A stretch of 64,000 bases of DNA from Cornus controversa (Eukaryota > Streptophyta > Magnoliopsida > Cornales > Cornaceae). The notes beneath the pieces were generated by a model. That model was not told the origin of the DNA. It did not search any database and saw only the letters and a program-made list of their open reading frames with translations. The stretch covers positions 99,044,033 through 99,108,032 of the forward strand of contig CM048845.1 of assembly GCA_026545225.1 (NCBI GenBank), written 5' to 3'. Each line of letters starts with the position of its first letter. Position 1 is the stretch's first letter. Positions 24,713-37,646 of this stretch are shown here, in pieces. The translations under genes and the position numbers were made by a program.

Positions 24713-24714
24713 AT

Positions 24715-25819
24715 ATGGAGGCTGCATTCAGAAAAGCTAGTCATGAAGGTGGACTCAAGGAGGATCAAAGAGTTGAACCCATTAATGGTGATGAAGAAAG
24801 CAGTTGCAAAGAAGCTTTTGTTCATAAGGTGAACCTTCTTGTGAATTATTCTGTTTTTCTTTGTTTCTTACAGATTTTTAATTTGGCAAAAGTAATTTTT
24901 CATATGCTTTAAAAAATTTACCAACAAAGTTTTCAAAGATTTGTGACATGTTAGTTGTAAGATTTTTACACTGACAGCTTTATATTATTATATATATATA
25001 TATATAGATATATCAAATTATCCATAGGCTAATTTATTGTGCCTCAGATTGGAAATGGAAGAAAAGACCACGAGGATGATACTTTGAAGCCATCTTCACG
25101 AGAACATAACAAGGATTTAAGCTGTGGTAAACAGGTAAAAAATCGATCTGAGACTTTCGATAAGCGTGTTGTTGATGGTAATCTTTAAGTTCTATTGATT
25201 AATTTAATTCTTCAATTAATACATATTTTCCTAGTTGTCTCCTATTAGAAACACCGATTGGATTAATAGAAGTCATTATATATGTATATTTTGGATCCAC
25301 AACTCTACAATCCTCTCAAGATTTTTTTTTCTTCTTTTTTCTGTCTTTTACCTAAATTAAATTGTTAGTTACAACTTGATAGTTGATGATCAGATAGGAA
25401 TATTCATTAATCACCCATATATATAGAGAGAGAGACACACACACACACACAAACTGTTAAAAATATTATATTGCAAAAGAACATAATGGATTGAAACGGC
25501 ACAATATTTGTGAATAATGGATTGACAGCATCCATTTCTGTGATATAATGGTTTCGAAAAAGTCATATTAAGTAGCTGCCATATATAGCTTTCGAACAGT
25601 TTTAGCTGCTTCTAAACTTTGATTAATAATAATTTGACCATAACCATGCACCGAGAAGCCCCTCTTAATTTATGGCTTTTAGACCTTGAATTTCCTATAC
25701 GAAACCGGCAATTCATTTTGGTTGGTCCTCAATTAGACCACATGACAGGTAAAAGGATTGAATCTGATTTTCCTTTTTTTTTTCTTTTTTCTTTCTGTTG
25801 AAGGCTTAAGAGAGGTCAC

Positions 25820-25861
<42 letters not shown>

Positions 25862-28454
25862 GCCTCTATTTCTAATTTCTCCTGTTTTTTAATTATATAT
25901 ATATATGGAGTTCGTTCAATTCGAAGGTTTTTAAATGTAATGCTCAAACAGGTAGCTGTCATAACTAAGATGGAAAGATCATCCACAGAACCCAACTCAA
26001 AAGCATCTTCATCAACCCCAATGAATCAGGTTAGAAATGCTTACAATCCATTTTTCTTTTTTATGCATTCTTGAAAGCTATTATAGCTACTTAGTAATTT
26101 CAGCTAGCATGATTAATTAAGATTCAATGTACACTAAAATCTTATTTGAACACTCCATTAACATAATATATCAAATTTTGCTAATTCCAAATGATTCAAC
26201 TTTTTCTCTCCATGACATTGGTGCTGATTGTGCCATTCTAACGAACAAAACAAATATATAAAATAGTTCCATTTTCGTGCATGGGACATTGCACCAATTT
26301 TTTGCTTCTTTTTTTTTTTCCCCTTGTACAATTTAAGTACAATTTGTCGCACACGCTAATGAAATCCAAATCATAAAGCAGTTGATTATTTGAAGAACAT
26401 ATAATGATGGAGCAATGCAATACATCATCAAATTATTTCATGAATTTTTATCATGAATGATGTGACAATTAAATAGTAAGTTAGTATTGGTGAAATTCCT
26501 CACATATATACACCGAGTCTCAATGATATTGTTACCTGCCACATCATTTATGATAGCAATTAATGATATAATTTCATAAAGTTTAACATTTCACAATGAT
26601 GAGGACAAGTATATATCAAGATATCTATACTCTCTCTATATATAAGAATATCAATTAACATTTTCTTGTGCATATAAATATATATGGTGTAGGATGATGA
26701 GCTTGAATCTACAAAAGCCAAAATGGGTGAGGCAAGAGAAGAAAATCAAAGACTAAAGATGTATTTAGATAAAATTACAAAGGATTACAAGACCCTTCAG
26801 ATGAAGTTCTATGAGATTGCTAAGCAAGAACCCGAACTTGTTTCCCTAAGTCTTGGAAGAAGTCCTTCAAGTAATCCAAAAAAGGATGAAAAGTACAAAA
26901 TTCCTAGCAAAGGCAAAGAGGATCAACAAGATCACGAAACCAGCTTGGCTATCGGATTGGACTACAAATTTGAAGTGCCAAAAACAAGACCAACTGAACA
27001 GTATTCGCTTAATACAAGCCCTGAGAATAGCTTAGAAGTGAAAGAAGAACTAACCGCGGAGGAGAGTTGGCCACCTCATAAAGTTCTCAAGACAATGAGG
27101 AGTAAAGATGATGAAGTTTCACAACAAAACCCTATGAAGAAAGCTAGGGTTTCTGTTAGAGTTAGATGTGACACCCCAATGGTTAGTATAATCATTCAAA
27201 CTCCAATGGATCGAGTATTACATGATATATATACATATAGTATAATTTTTTTCAATATACAGATGAATGATGGTTGCCAATGGAGAAAGTATGGACAGAA
27301 GATCTCAAAAGGAAACCCATGCCCTCGTGCATATTATCGTTGCAGTATTACACCATCATGTCCAGTAAGAAAGCAGGTGAAAAAATTAATGTGTTACACA
27401 TTTCAAAATCTAAATTAATTCTATATATGCAATACCAAAATATAAACAAATTAACATACTTGCTAGCTAGCTAGTAATAAAAACCATTAATAAAACTTTT
27501 AAAGTTGTTCTCTTTAATTCACTTTTTTTTTTCTTTTTTTTTCTGAAAATGAAGGTGCAAAGATGTTCGGAGGACATGTCCATCTTGATCAACACCTACG
27601 AAGGATCACACAACCACCCACTTCCAGTTTCAGCCACTGCCATGGCCTCCGCCACTTCAGCAGCCGTTTCAATGCTAATGTCAGGCTCATCCAGCTCCGG
27701 AACTACCAAACCCACAATTGGGCTGCATGGATTGAACTTTTCTCACTTTGATAGTTCAAGACCAAACCAATTTTACCTACCCAACTCTTCAATCACATCT
27801 TCAACTTCACACCCAACAATTACTCTTGATCTCACTTCAAGCTCACCCACTTCTTCCCTATCCCATTTCAATAAAATGCCTTCCATTTTACCTATAAGAT
27901 CATATGCTGCTAATGCTAATTCCACATATCTCAACTTTACTTCTTTGGAGTCCAACCCTTTACCGGTCTCTTGGAGCAACGCGGTTCTCAACTATGGAAC
28001 CCAACCTAACAAGAGCTACAACAACCAATTTGATTCCCTAAACTTTGCAAGACAGGCTCAAGAAAACTTTTATCAACCTCACATGCATGAGAGTAGTATT
28101 TCAACTCCTCCTCAACATGTACAGTCCTTAGGACCGGACACCATTGCAGCTGCAACCAAGGCAATCACTTCAGACCCAAGTTTTCAATTTGCTTTAGCAG
28201 CTGCTGTAACATCAATCATTGGTGGTGGTGGTGGTGGTGGCAGTAGCGGTGGCGATGGCAATGAATATAAATTTGGTCACAACTTACAAGCGGGTGAGCA
28301 ACTTCCAATTGTTAACAGTGCTACCAACTCTGGATCACCTTCAACAGATGATTCTGAGTCACGAGGCTTGATGTTTCCACAACCTTCATTACCATCTACT
28401 TCCTCTAAAAGCAAATCTATCTGTCCTGCTGATGATAGAGACCATAACATATGA
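24715..28454 (+). CDS. WRKY72: WRKY transcription factor, group IIb, WRKY72/WRKY61-like
   Basis: Six exons: 24715-24828, 25048-25134, 25952-26029, 26693-27181, 27263-27376 and 27555-28454. All have GT/AG borders and join in phase 0, giving 593 residues. A leucine-zipper-like coiled coil opens exon 4 (about residues 94-140) and a basic [11 protein letters not shown] segment precedes the DNA-binding domain. WRKYGQK is at 263-269. The zinc ligands are C283, C289, H313 and H315 (C-X5-C-X23-H-X-H). An intron splits the domain just before VQR, the signature of groups IIa/IIb. The C-terminus has the alanine-rich [20 protein letters not shown] block typical of WRKY72/61, then a Gly run (about 510-518). 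It is a nuclear DNA-binding protein for W-boxes; WRKY72-type genes are linked to basal defence in other plants. The gene looks intact. Orthology to WRKY72 versus WRKY61 needs a tree. Confidence 0.93.
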
Positions 28455-30210
28455 TTGATTTTGCAATCTTCATCATAAGAATTTATATTAATTTTTATGG
28501 GGGTGGTTTGTCATATGATGAAGAAAATCGAGCATGGATTTTTGTCCTTTTTTGGGATAGATAATGATGGTTTGATGGAGAAATTTGTGCACGTAGATGG
28601 TGATATCACACTGTAGCAAACAAAGTTGAAAAAACCGCCTTTTTCTTCTTCTTTTTCTTTTTGAAAGACAACTTGTTTATAGTTCACATGAAAATAGGGG
28701 GTATGGATTGAATAGGAGATTAGTATGGACAAATTTTAATTTGTGTGTTTGTGCATATATATAAGGTGTTTCATACTTATCTATTTGTAACCACGTCAAA
28801 GATAAAGATTTTTCCTCTGTTAAATATGACTTTATTTGTGTGTGTGTATATATATATTGTTCAATTCTTATCTATTTGTAATTTTGTAACTACGTTTATG
28901 ATAGAGATGTTTCTTATGTCAAAATGGCATAGCGATACCATAATCATGCAATGCCATACTAAGGTGCTGCTAAATGGAAGGATTAATGATAAATCATAAA
29001 TCGAATTGCCGAATGTGAAAAATTGAATACTATCGTATAACTTTATAACAGTTAAGTTCACTAAGTCTCTCACAATATACAATGGGCTTCTACCTTCAAT
29101 GGTATAACCTTTCCGTACTCAGAGTCGAGGGAGAGGAGAAGTATTTAAGCCTCAGTTTATAACTCAGGCCAAGACAAAATTTTAATTTCTTGGAATTATA
29201 TATAGCATGGCTTTGGCCCATTGTTTTTCATTCTTGGTCAGATTTTTTTCCATGTATGCATTTGATTATTTTGAGAAATTTACAAATACAAACCTTCACA
29301 CAGCGAATAATTTGAGAAATGAAAGATTAGGTTTTGACAATAATCACACAAATAGTAAGAAAAAGTTTAGGAGAAGAAAAGGTGGGCAACGATTTTAAAA
29401 ATTCTTGAATAAAAAGGAAATGTATTAGAAAAGATAACTAACTAATATACAAATATAAAAAATTTAAGAATTGGAAAATATTATTTTTTAAAATTCAAAT
29501 TTTTATGGGTCCACCAGAAGAAATTGAGATTATTAAATTATGAAAATAACCTAAAATGAAATTAAAATTAATTAATTATTATTGATTGGGCCATTTTTAC
29601 TGGATGTGGACATTTATTCGATATTTTGTGCGCTTTTTCGAGAACAAAATAGGATCACAGTTCATTGAATATGGACAGCCATCAGATATTTAGATGACCA
29701 AATCTGCTGTCTCCATAGCAGAATAAGATGACAATTCAATCAAGAACCATTCTAACATTATTACTAAGTCACGTCAACTAGTCCTATAATTGAGTTTAAT
29801 AATTCATTACAATTTGAAATCACCAAAGTAATTGTATAATACGCATCCTGTAATATAATCGTACACTCAAGCCTGCAAAATTGTTAAACCAGGCCAACAA
29901 CAAAAGTCAAGTTTAATAATAATCCTAAAAATCCAAAACAAATTTTTTTTTTTTTTGGCAGATCCAACACAATTCAAAATCACTAAAGTAATTGCATAAT
30001 GGATACATACTCCCAACTTTACCCACAAAAAAAACAAAGGAAAAATAACAAAATGTAAAATTCTTCCTTCCATACACACTGAAACACTTCCACTTAACCC
30101 TTTCTATACAAAAGGAAACCCCCGCTCAAACACTTGAGACAAAAACCAACAAGAATCAAGAACAATGCATAATTCTGCATGCACAGTGAAGGATGTGTCT
30201 AAAGTAAACT
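28455..30210. other. WRKY 3' region and intergenic DNA
   Basis: This holds the probable WRKY 3' untranslated region and the 3' end of the convergent minus-strand gene. The phrase AATTCAAAATCACTAAAGTAATTGCATAATG at about 29971-30001 resembles 29810-29840, a short local duplication. No additional gene was seen. Confidence 0.5.
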
Positions 30211-33200
30211 TCAGCATATGATCTCTTCCATCTGGGGAGCATCCTACAACAATTGATGGATTAAGGAAATTATCAATACTGACAATAACCAAGTAAAATA
30301 GATATCTACACAAAAATACATCTCAATACTAAGAAATATGCTTTACCAAGTTCAAACTATCCACCATGACCCACTGGGAAGACCATCTTTCAGCAATATT
30401 ATAAAACTATTTTTTGATTAAGAATTGAGACTATTGAGTGCACATATACTTGGTCACTTATTAGACACGTAAAGCAGTCAACTAAGTTATCATTATCAAT
30501 AAGCCTTCCAACCTTACCTAACTGCAATTTTTTTTTTTTGGGTCAAAAGCTAGAGAAATTAAAATTTGCTTCACATTAATTAACACATCATCCAGGAAAA
30601 TGACTAATGAAAATTCATTGTATCTTATTAATTATTTTCAAAATCAAATTTACCCTGTTTTCTTTGTTTTCTTGGTGTGTTTCCTCTGCAGGAAAAGGAT
30701 TGGCTTGACCTGTAAAAATAAATAACCCAATTAAAACCCTGCCAAATTGTAATACAAAATTAGAAAAGGAATTATGAACACAATTGGTCGTTACCTTCTC
30801 CAAGAACAGATTTCTTTCCCTGCTTCTTTATCTTATCATTCCCATTATTAGACTGTTGCTTGCTTGGTTTCAAGGATTTTTTTGGTACACCACTCCCTGA
30901 AGTTTCAGAAACAGATGTTAAGGTTGCGAACTTCTTTTTCAAGGATCCATTAGTCTGCATTCCAGAATTATTCTGTTGGGGAATTTCCTTCTTGGTTGAT
31001 TCTATTACTGGGGAAACTTGAACAGCATCATTGTTTAAGGACTTAGGCTCCAGTTTCCTAGTTCCTGTTACAGAAGAAGAGCTGTGTACATCATCATCAG
31101 ATGTTCTAGTTCCCTCTTCAGGCACTTGGGAACAAGTTTCAGAGACCTGCAACTGCTCGAAGCTCTCTAAAATATCGTAGCTTTCAAATAATTCTTTTGC
31201 AGGTTCTCCAAGTTCAACAAAGTTATATCGCCGTGCAAAAGATTTCAGCTCATCCCTCATTCTCTGAAGAGGCTGATTTCAACATTGTAGAACAGAATTA
31301 AAATAACAAACAAAAAACACAAAAAGTACTCGATAATAACCATCTGACTAATTAACAATGCTTGGAAATTCACAGATAATTAGACATCTTTTTCCAAACT
31401 AAGTACAACAAAACAAATATTAAATAAAAAATAATTTTACACCATGCAGACAAACTACAAAAAAGGAATAACATCCTGGCACATGTATAATAGAGATGTG
31501 AATTGATTTTTATCACAAACTAAATAAAAAATTAATATCTGAATTGAGAGCTGAAACTGGTTTTAGTGCCTCTGGCACAATGTCTCATGTGGCACAATGC
31601 AGGTCTCACCCAATGATTAACCCAATGAGACCAATATCTAGACTGAAAGTGAACAATTAAGAGAATGCTCACTATAATGGCTCTAAACTTTTTATTTATT
31701 TAACCACAACAGAAGCACTAAGAGGGCAGAATTGCCCAGTCTGAAAGAAGCAGTACATTTGAGCACATTTTTATTTTATTTTTTTGGAAAGGACATTTGA
31801 GCACATTGCTTTCTACCAAATACTCGAAACAACATTTTAAACATTTTCAAATTTCAAAGGTGTGGAAACTACCTAATTATGAAATTATATAAGTTTTTTT
31901 TTTTTTTGGTATAAATATAAATAATGAGTTGAATAGGCACACAAGTGAAAATCTCATTCCGAATAAAAATTCAGAAAGTTCCTTTAGCCCCATGTTTATT
32001 ATATGAATCCACAGCAGGGAGATGTCATCTCGCATACCTCACATCCAGCCTCTAAAGCCAGTTTGAAGAAACCAAGGGAAATCGAGTGTTTAGCAGCAGC
32101 TTCAGAGAGTTTAATCTGTGAAAGCCAATATGATGCTGAGGAAAGAACATTAAATTTCCTTCTGTTTGACGATTTAGAATCATTGGAAACTGGTGTGTCA
32201 CTCTTCCCTTGACTATTAACAGACCTCTTTGCTCTAGTTTCAGAAATGGGAGTAATACTGCCGACTGGTCTTGAAGCTGAGCCAACAGTTGATTTACAAG
32301 GAATAGAAAGCCTTCTAGGAGGCTTGGCAGATTTTACCTCACCAGAGAAATCAAGAACACCTATGCTCTTACTTACACTAGATGCAGGTCTTCCCCTGGG
32401 AAAAAAAAGAAGAAGTGTATCCCAGGAAGATATCAGTATAAATGTATAACGTATATTTAAGAAACCATAGGCTTGCACCCATGAAACGTTAGACAGGAAC
32501 TAAAAGTATGCAGCTCTAGTATGCTGAAAAAGATACATATATGTTTTTGACTTCCCAGGTACCTTACAAGAAATTTTCAAAATAATGGACTTCAGATGCA
32601 ACTTTCCTAACTCCCATACACCCCTATTTACAACTCTAAAAAGTTCAACATAATTTAATCTGACCATGCAAGAGCTTCAAAACTTTCTGCCTCGGGAAGA
32701 AATTTCAACTTAAAAACCTACTTAAAAATTAGACTTGTTGTGATACTCTGATCAAGACAGTTGATTTCTTAATTATAAACAATTTTGGGGGTTTCAGAAG
32801 TCTGAGAATGCTAATTCTGAACCTTCTTTACTAGTTGACAAGCATAGACAAAATCAGAAACACGGTCTATGTTTTCATGCAAATTAATTGTTCTGCACAA
32901 TATTTAGAACTTGACATGCACATAAACCATAAAACATGATTAGCAGAAGACATTCTATTATTGATATTATATATCTAGTTTCAACTTTCAACCATACTAT
33001 GTATAGAGCAAATAAGATGAAAGGTAACATATGATGTGGAGTGAGCAGATGCTAGTACCCATTTACACTTCCATTCCAGCTTAAATTCATTTGAATAAAC
33101 TATATGGAATGATAATCTTACAACGATTAATATATCTGACCAATCAAAATCAAAAGATGACATTATTGTAATGGAATGATTAACTAGAACCCAGATCCCT

Positions 33201-34306
33201 TCTAATCTTCCCAAACAAATGACTTGTGATTTTTTTGGGTAAAAATGACATATGAATTCATTCTTCAATATATTACCTGAAAGTACTAGTTGATAATCTT
33301 AAAGTAAATCATTTTTATACTCTTAGTTTTAAGCTTCATTTTACTCAATGCAATAACTAATATCATGTTAAATAAGTAATGTTGAAGATAAAATTGTTAT
33401 GATTTACGGAAAACAAGAACATATTAGATGGCAGCGCTAAGTTGAAAAATCAATGGATTCTGTTATATAACATTGGCTGTAAATCGGCAAGGAAAAGAAT
33501 ATTTTTTGCTATTCCTTTTGTTGGTTTCCTACCGGTTTCTTATAGCCAGTTACTGGACACAGCATCTATATTCTTCTTTCGAAGTGAAAGATATACTTTT
33601 GAAATGTCAAACAGACAATGATCTGGCCCAATACTTACCTGAAATTAAATGAATTTTTTGCATATAGCACGCCATTCTACAAACAATCTTATGCAATTTG
33701 AAGCCCCTTCCTCAATAAAAGTAACCACCACAGTAATCAGCAAACTGTAGAACCATAGAATGGTAGATAATGTCTTGCATCGAGCAAGTATATGTTCCAA
33801 TCTCGCATCACATTACTTTTAAAAACTCTCACCATCTAATTTTCTTTTATCCTATGGAAACTTCATTTAATGCATCTGCAACAGTAAAATCAGAAGCGCC
33901 ACATACTAGACAGACTATGATGTGCAAGACATGATTCAATTTCCATGAAATGCATCAGAGATCTAAAAACAGGGCCAAAATACTACAAATTTCACCTCTA
34001 TATTAATAGTGCAACAAAATAATGGAAATTAACTTCAAATATATTAATACACCTCTTTGGGTCAGAAGAGTTTGAGAATTCGGCCACTGGTGGTTTCTCC
34101 TCCTTGGATTTGGTTGCTGAACGCAGCGGATACCGAAGTTTCGAGGACGATCTCCCCGAATTCGCTGCAACACGAACCAGATACAAATGAAAAGGCGACA
34201 AATATATACATTTTATATATGTGTGTCTGCATAGAGTGAAGAGAGAGAGAGATTGGGGCATTGATATACCAGGAGGAGAAGATTGATCCTTTACAGCGTC
34301 GTCCAT
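30211..34306 (-). CDS. plant-specific conserved protein of unknown function, 357 residues
   Basis: Six exons read on the minus strand: 34270-34306, 34053-34164, 32038-32395, 30795-31272, 30654-30709 and 30211-30243 (stop TGA at 30211-30213). All borders are GT/AG and the frames join exactly (1074 nt). The start ATG at 34306 opens MDDAVKDQSSPPG. The N-terminal third is basic and Ser/Pro-rich (SKLRYPLRSATKSKEEKP). The likely conserved core spans residues about 136-190: a helical SASYWLSQIKLSEAAAKHS block, then FFKLALEAGCE and RMRDELKSFARRYNF. The remainder is Ser/Thr/Lys-rich, probably disordered, ending QMEEIIC. No signal peptide, membrane segment or catalytic motif is visible. I recall similar predicted proteins in other plants but cannot name a function. 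The third intron position inside the core (after GCE) should be conserved if the model is right. Confidence 0.8.
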
Positions 34307-34440
34307 CCTGTTCCTTCTCAGAGAGCGAGAAACAGAGAGAGAGAGGGTTGAGAGAAAACTGAAGAGATATATTGAAGCGTCAAGAGAGAGAACTAGAGAA
34401 GTTATATGGGAGTTAGGGTAACAATTGGCTTTTGGGCGGG
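34307..34440 (-). promoter_or_regulatory. 5' leader and proximal promoter of the 357-residue protein gene
   Basis: Upstream of the minus-strand ATG are GA/CT repeats (34333-34345 and 34380-34390) typical of plant 5' leaders. I did not find a clear TATA box. Confidence 0.4.
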
Positions 34441-37400
34441 AAATTTATGGATTATCAAAATCGAACAAAGGGACTGGACTGGACTGGTCGGTTTGGGCCC
34501 ATTTTTTCACGTTTGGGTCTGATTTCGGTTTATGAAAAAATATAGAAGATTATATAACATATATAATAGTAGCATATTATATATATTGGAGAATAATAAA
34601 ATATTATATTATATACAATATAAAAAAAAATACTAACCCAGTACACGAGAGTCCAGCCAATGCAAAGTCTCGAGAGGGTGAAATATATATATATATTTCA
34701 TTTCAACTCAAAATAGTATAATCGAATTGTTCTAACGATTTGATTTCAAATTTTACGAAACCGTTAAGACCAACTTGAATCCAAAATACTCCTAAACTGA
34801 TGAAATCAAATCATGTGCAACCTTATTTTGTACATTCGAATCATGTGCAGCCGTATTGTATATGCCATTTATCGACTCCACTTACCCATTAAGAATGGTT
34901 CTGCACAAACATACCAACATATTCTTTGCAAAAGTCAATAACTAGTGGATGAAATTTTGATTTGGAGGCAATATCTCCACTCGATTATCTAATAAATAGA
35001 TTCTATTTTTTATTTTTTTAAAATATAAATGACAAACGTGTTCTTAATTTACTCTCTTATTTATAAAGTTAGAAACAATGATATCATTTTTAAAATAAAA
35101 TAAAAAGTAAAATACATTCATCAAATAATAGAGTGCAAATATATTTTCCTTGGAAATTAGTTTAGGTTTCTTTCTAAGGTAAAATAAAAAAAATGAGATT
35201 ACATTATTATTTAATGCTATGGACACATGACATTTAAAGACTGACACACAACAACTATTGTTTATTTGATAGGATAGTTGTTGTCTCATACTAAACCATA
35301 TCCTTGCTTTTTTTAATATAAACCCTTCACAATAGTCACTTATCAGAAATCTTTTATCATGTTATAGAAAAAATTATACAAAAACAAAAAACCTATGATT
35401 AGAGTAAATCGCATGAGATGGAACATTTAATGGGCCTCCTCTGGAGTCTAGCCGAAGCTTCACAACGCTCCTAATTCAAATTTGAAATTTCAAATCCTTA
35501 CCTTAGAACTAATTTGCGCTTAAAAATAAAGAATATTAAATTATACTATTTTAGTCAAAAGTTGGATCGTCCTTGTCCAGATGGTCATAGACTCATAGAT
35601 GGCCTGACCGTTATTGATTATTAATTTATTTATGTATTTTATGTGCTACGACAGTTCGTTGCAGTCTTGAAAAATTCGAATGAAATATGGGAAAGGAAAT
35701 AGAAAGTTACTGAAGGGTACTTATTTTCACATGTATTTGCTTTGAATGAAAGCTTTTTTAAAATATTATTTATAGCTTGAATTTCTCACAGTGCATGACA
35801 TGATTTAATTGAGAAAAATTTATATCACAAGAAAATATTTATCAGAACCTAATAGAACCTAGTTTAGTTTTGAGAAGTTGCTTGATTAGTTGAAGATTTC
35901 AAACATGGTTTTGATGAATGAAATGCCAACTTGTAAAAAGATAAGAGAAAGATAATCGGAAGGACACGCAAACTTGTAAAAAGACGAGAAAAGAGTAATT
36001 GAAAAGACACAGAGTGGTGCCGACCAACTATATTCGGACGAAAGTCAAAAATCGAAAAGGTTTTCTTAAGTTATAAAGTCACTTTAGAATGTATTAATTG
36101 CATACATATATATGAACTGTTTATGTATCTATAGCAGTCTGATAGGAACGTGTTCTAGTAGAAATTTGACTCTTCAGGTCTCTAAACTTATCTAGAGACA
36201 GAAAAATTCTAGTCAAAGCACATCTCTTATTCACGTCATACAAATCACAATTAACACGTTATACGTTTTACAATTCGAATCAAATACTCTATCAGAGGTA
36301 ATTACCGAGTGCATGTGAAACGAGAGACTGCATGTGTTCGATAGTGAATTATTGAATGTTCTAAGAGGTTCGATATCACTATCATCGATCAAGCTTGATT
36401 GTAGGAGAAAATTAACACACTGAAAATTGAGATCAAGCTTGATTTTGTGTCATTGGTCTCATTGTATGAGAATTTAGTTGATACAAATAGGCTAACATGA
36501 TTCATTTTAAAGAACGCTCGATAGTTATGAATTGAATTAGACGAGGACTTGAAAAATCAGAGTCTCAAAAAATGGTCGAAATAATCCTCCAATCACCTAC
36601 TTAAGCTTTTTAATTACATTGGACCGTTAAATTTCACATGGACAGATTAGCTATGTGACCTATGATCAACTGGCAACAGAACCAACTCTACAAAATCTAG
36701 CAGCAAATTCTGGTAAAGTATATCTGGCATAGTCTGGTACATGCACCTTCAACAACCAACACCCAATCCTACGTGGCCCCAATTAAGATATCCACTTTCT
36801 TACGTTTTTTTTTTTTTTCTTTTTTCTTTTTACCCTTTTCTTTTCTCCTTTCATTTTATTTTTTCAAATTCAACCGTAATGGACTATTGATTTCTCATCC
36901 TTTTCAAATACTCCTAATTTTAAATGAACACTAGGCTCACTGTCAAAGAGTTTTGGATACTTACACGGACTTCACCCAAAATAAAATGCTTTAATTTGCT
37001 TAGCTCAAACTCAACATTAATTTCATCAAAAATTGAGTTAAATTCCGTCTAGGTTCGAATTAACCCCAAGTTACAACCCAGTGGTTGAGTGAACTATTCA
37101 CGTGTTCATATATTTAGCAGTCATTTGATTCATTTTATAAGTGGATAATGGATTACGGATAGATATAGATTTAGAAATCTTTATTTGGGGGAGTCAAATT
37201 TTAATTGCATAGTCAAAAAATGATAATAACAAAATAAGTTCAAAAGTGTGGGTGAATGAAAGAACGTGTTAGATGTTGTCCTAAAGATGGCGTCAAGTAT
37301 TTATAATCTAAATATGCTAGTGGTCTTCTTGAGACACTTTTAAAAAAACATAGGGTATGCTAATATGTTAGAATTGCCCTCAAAATGATAATTAAATCAG

Positions 37401-37447
37401 TGCAATATATATGTAATCGGCTTAAAGAAAAATTGGGGGTGGAGACG
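34441..37447. other. intergenic DNA, no gene recognised
   Basis: AT-rich, with no coding signal, terminal repeats or RNA gene that I can support. Confidence 0.45.
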
Positions 37448-37458
37448 GATATTAGTAT

Positions 37459-37635
37459 TTTTTTTTTTTTATCGTGAGTATCCGAGCCAACTTGTGTACA
37501 CCTCGATTAATCTCACAAGGCTCTAAAGTTAACGACCGGATAAGCCTCCAGTACCCTTGAGAAAATTTAAACTGATGATCATTAGAGAGCAAATCCAAGA
37601 TTAGACCAGGTGAGTTGCTTCGCAGGATTGAAAGA
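37459..37635 (-). mobile_element. SINE retroposon, minus strand
   Basis: The segment is flanked by an exact 11-bp target duplication GATATTAGTAT (37448-37458 and 37636-37646). On the minus strand it begins TTTCAATCCTGCGAAGCAAC and ends in an A-run (the T-run at 37459-37470 on the plus strand). Its 3' part (GGAGGCTTATCCGGTCGTTAAC ... GAGATTAATCGAGGTGTACAC ... GGCTCGGATACTCACGATAAAA) matches the end I remember for the plant Au-type SINE family. Length is 177 bp. The family name is from memory; the duplication and A-tail are direct evidence of retroposition. Confidence 0.85.
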
Positions 37636-37646
37636 GATATTAGTAT

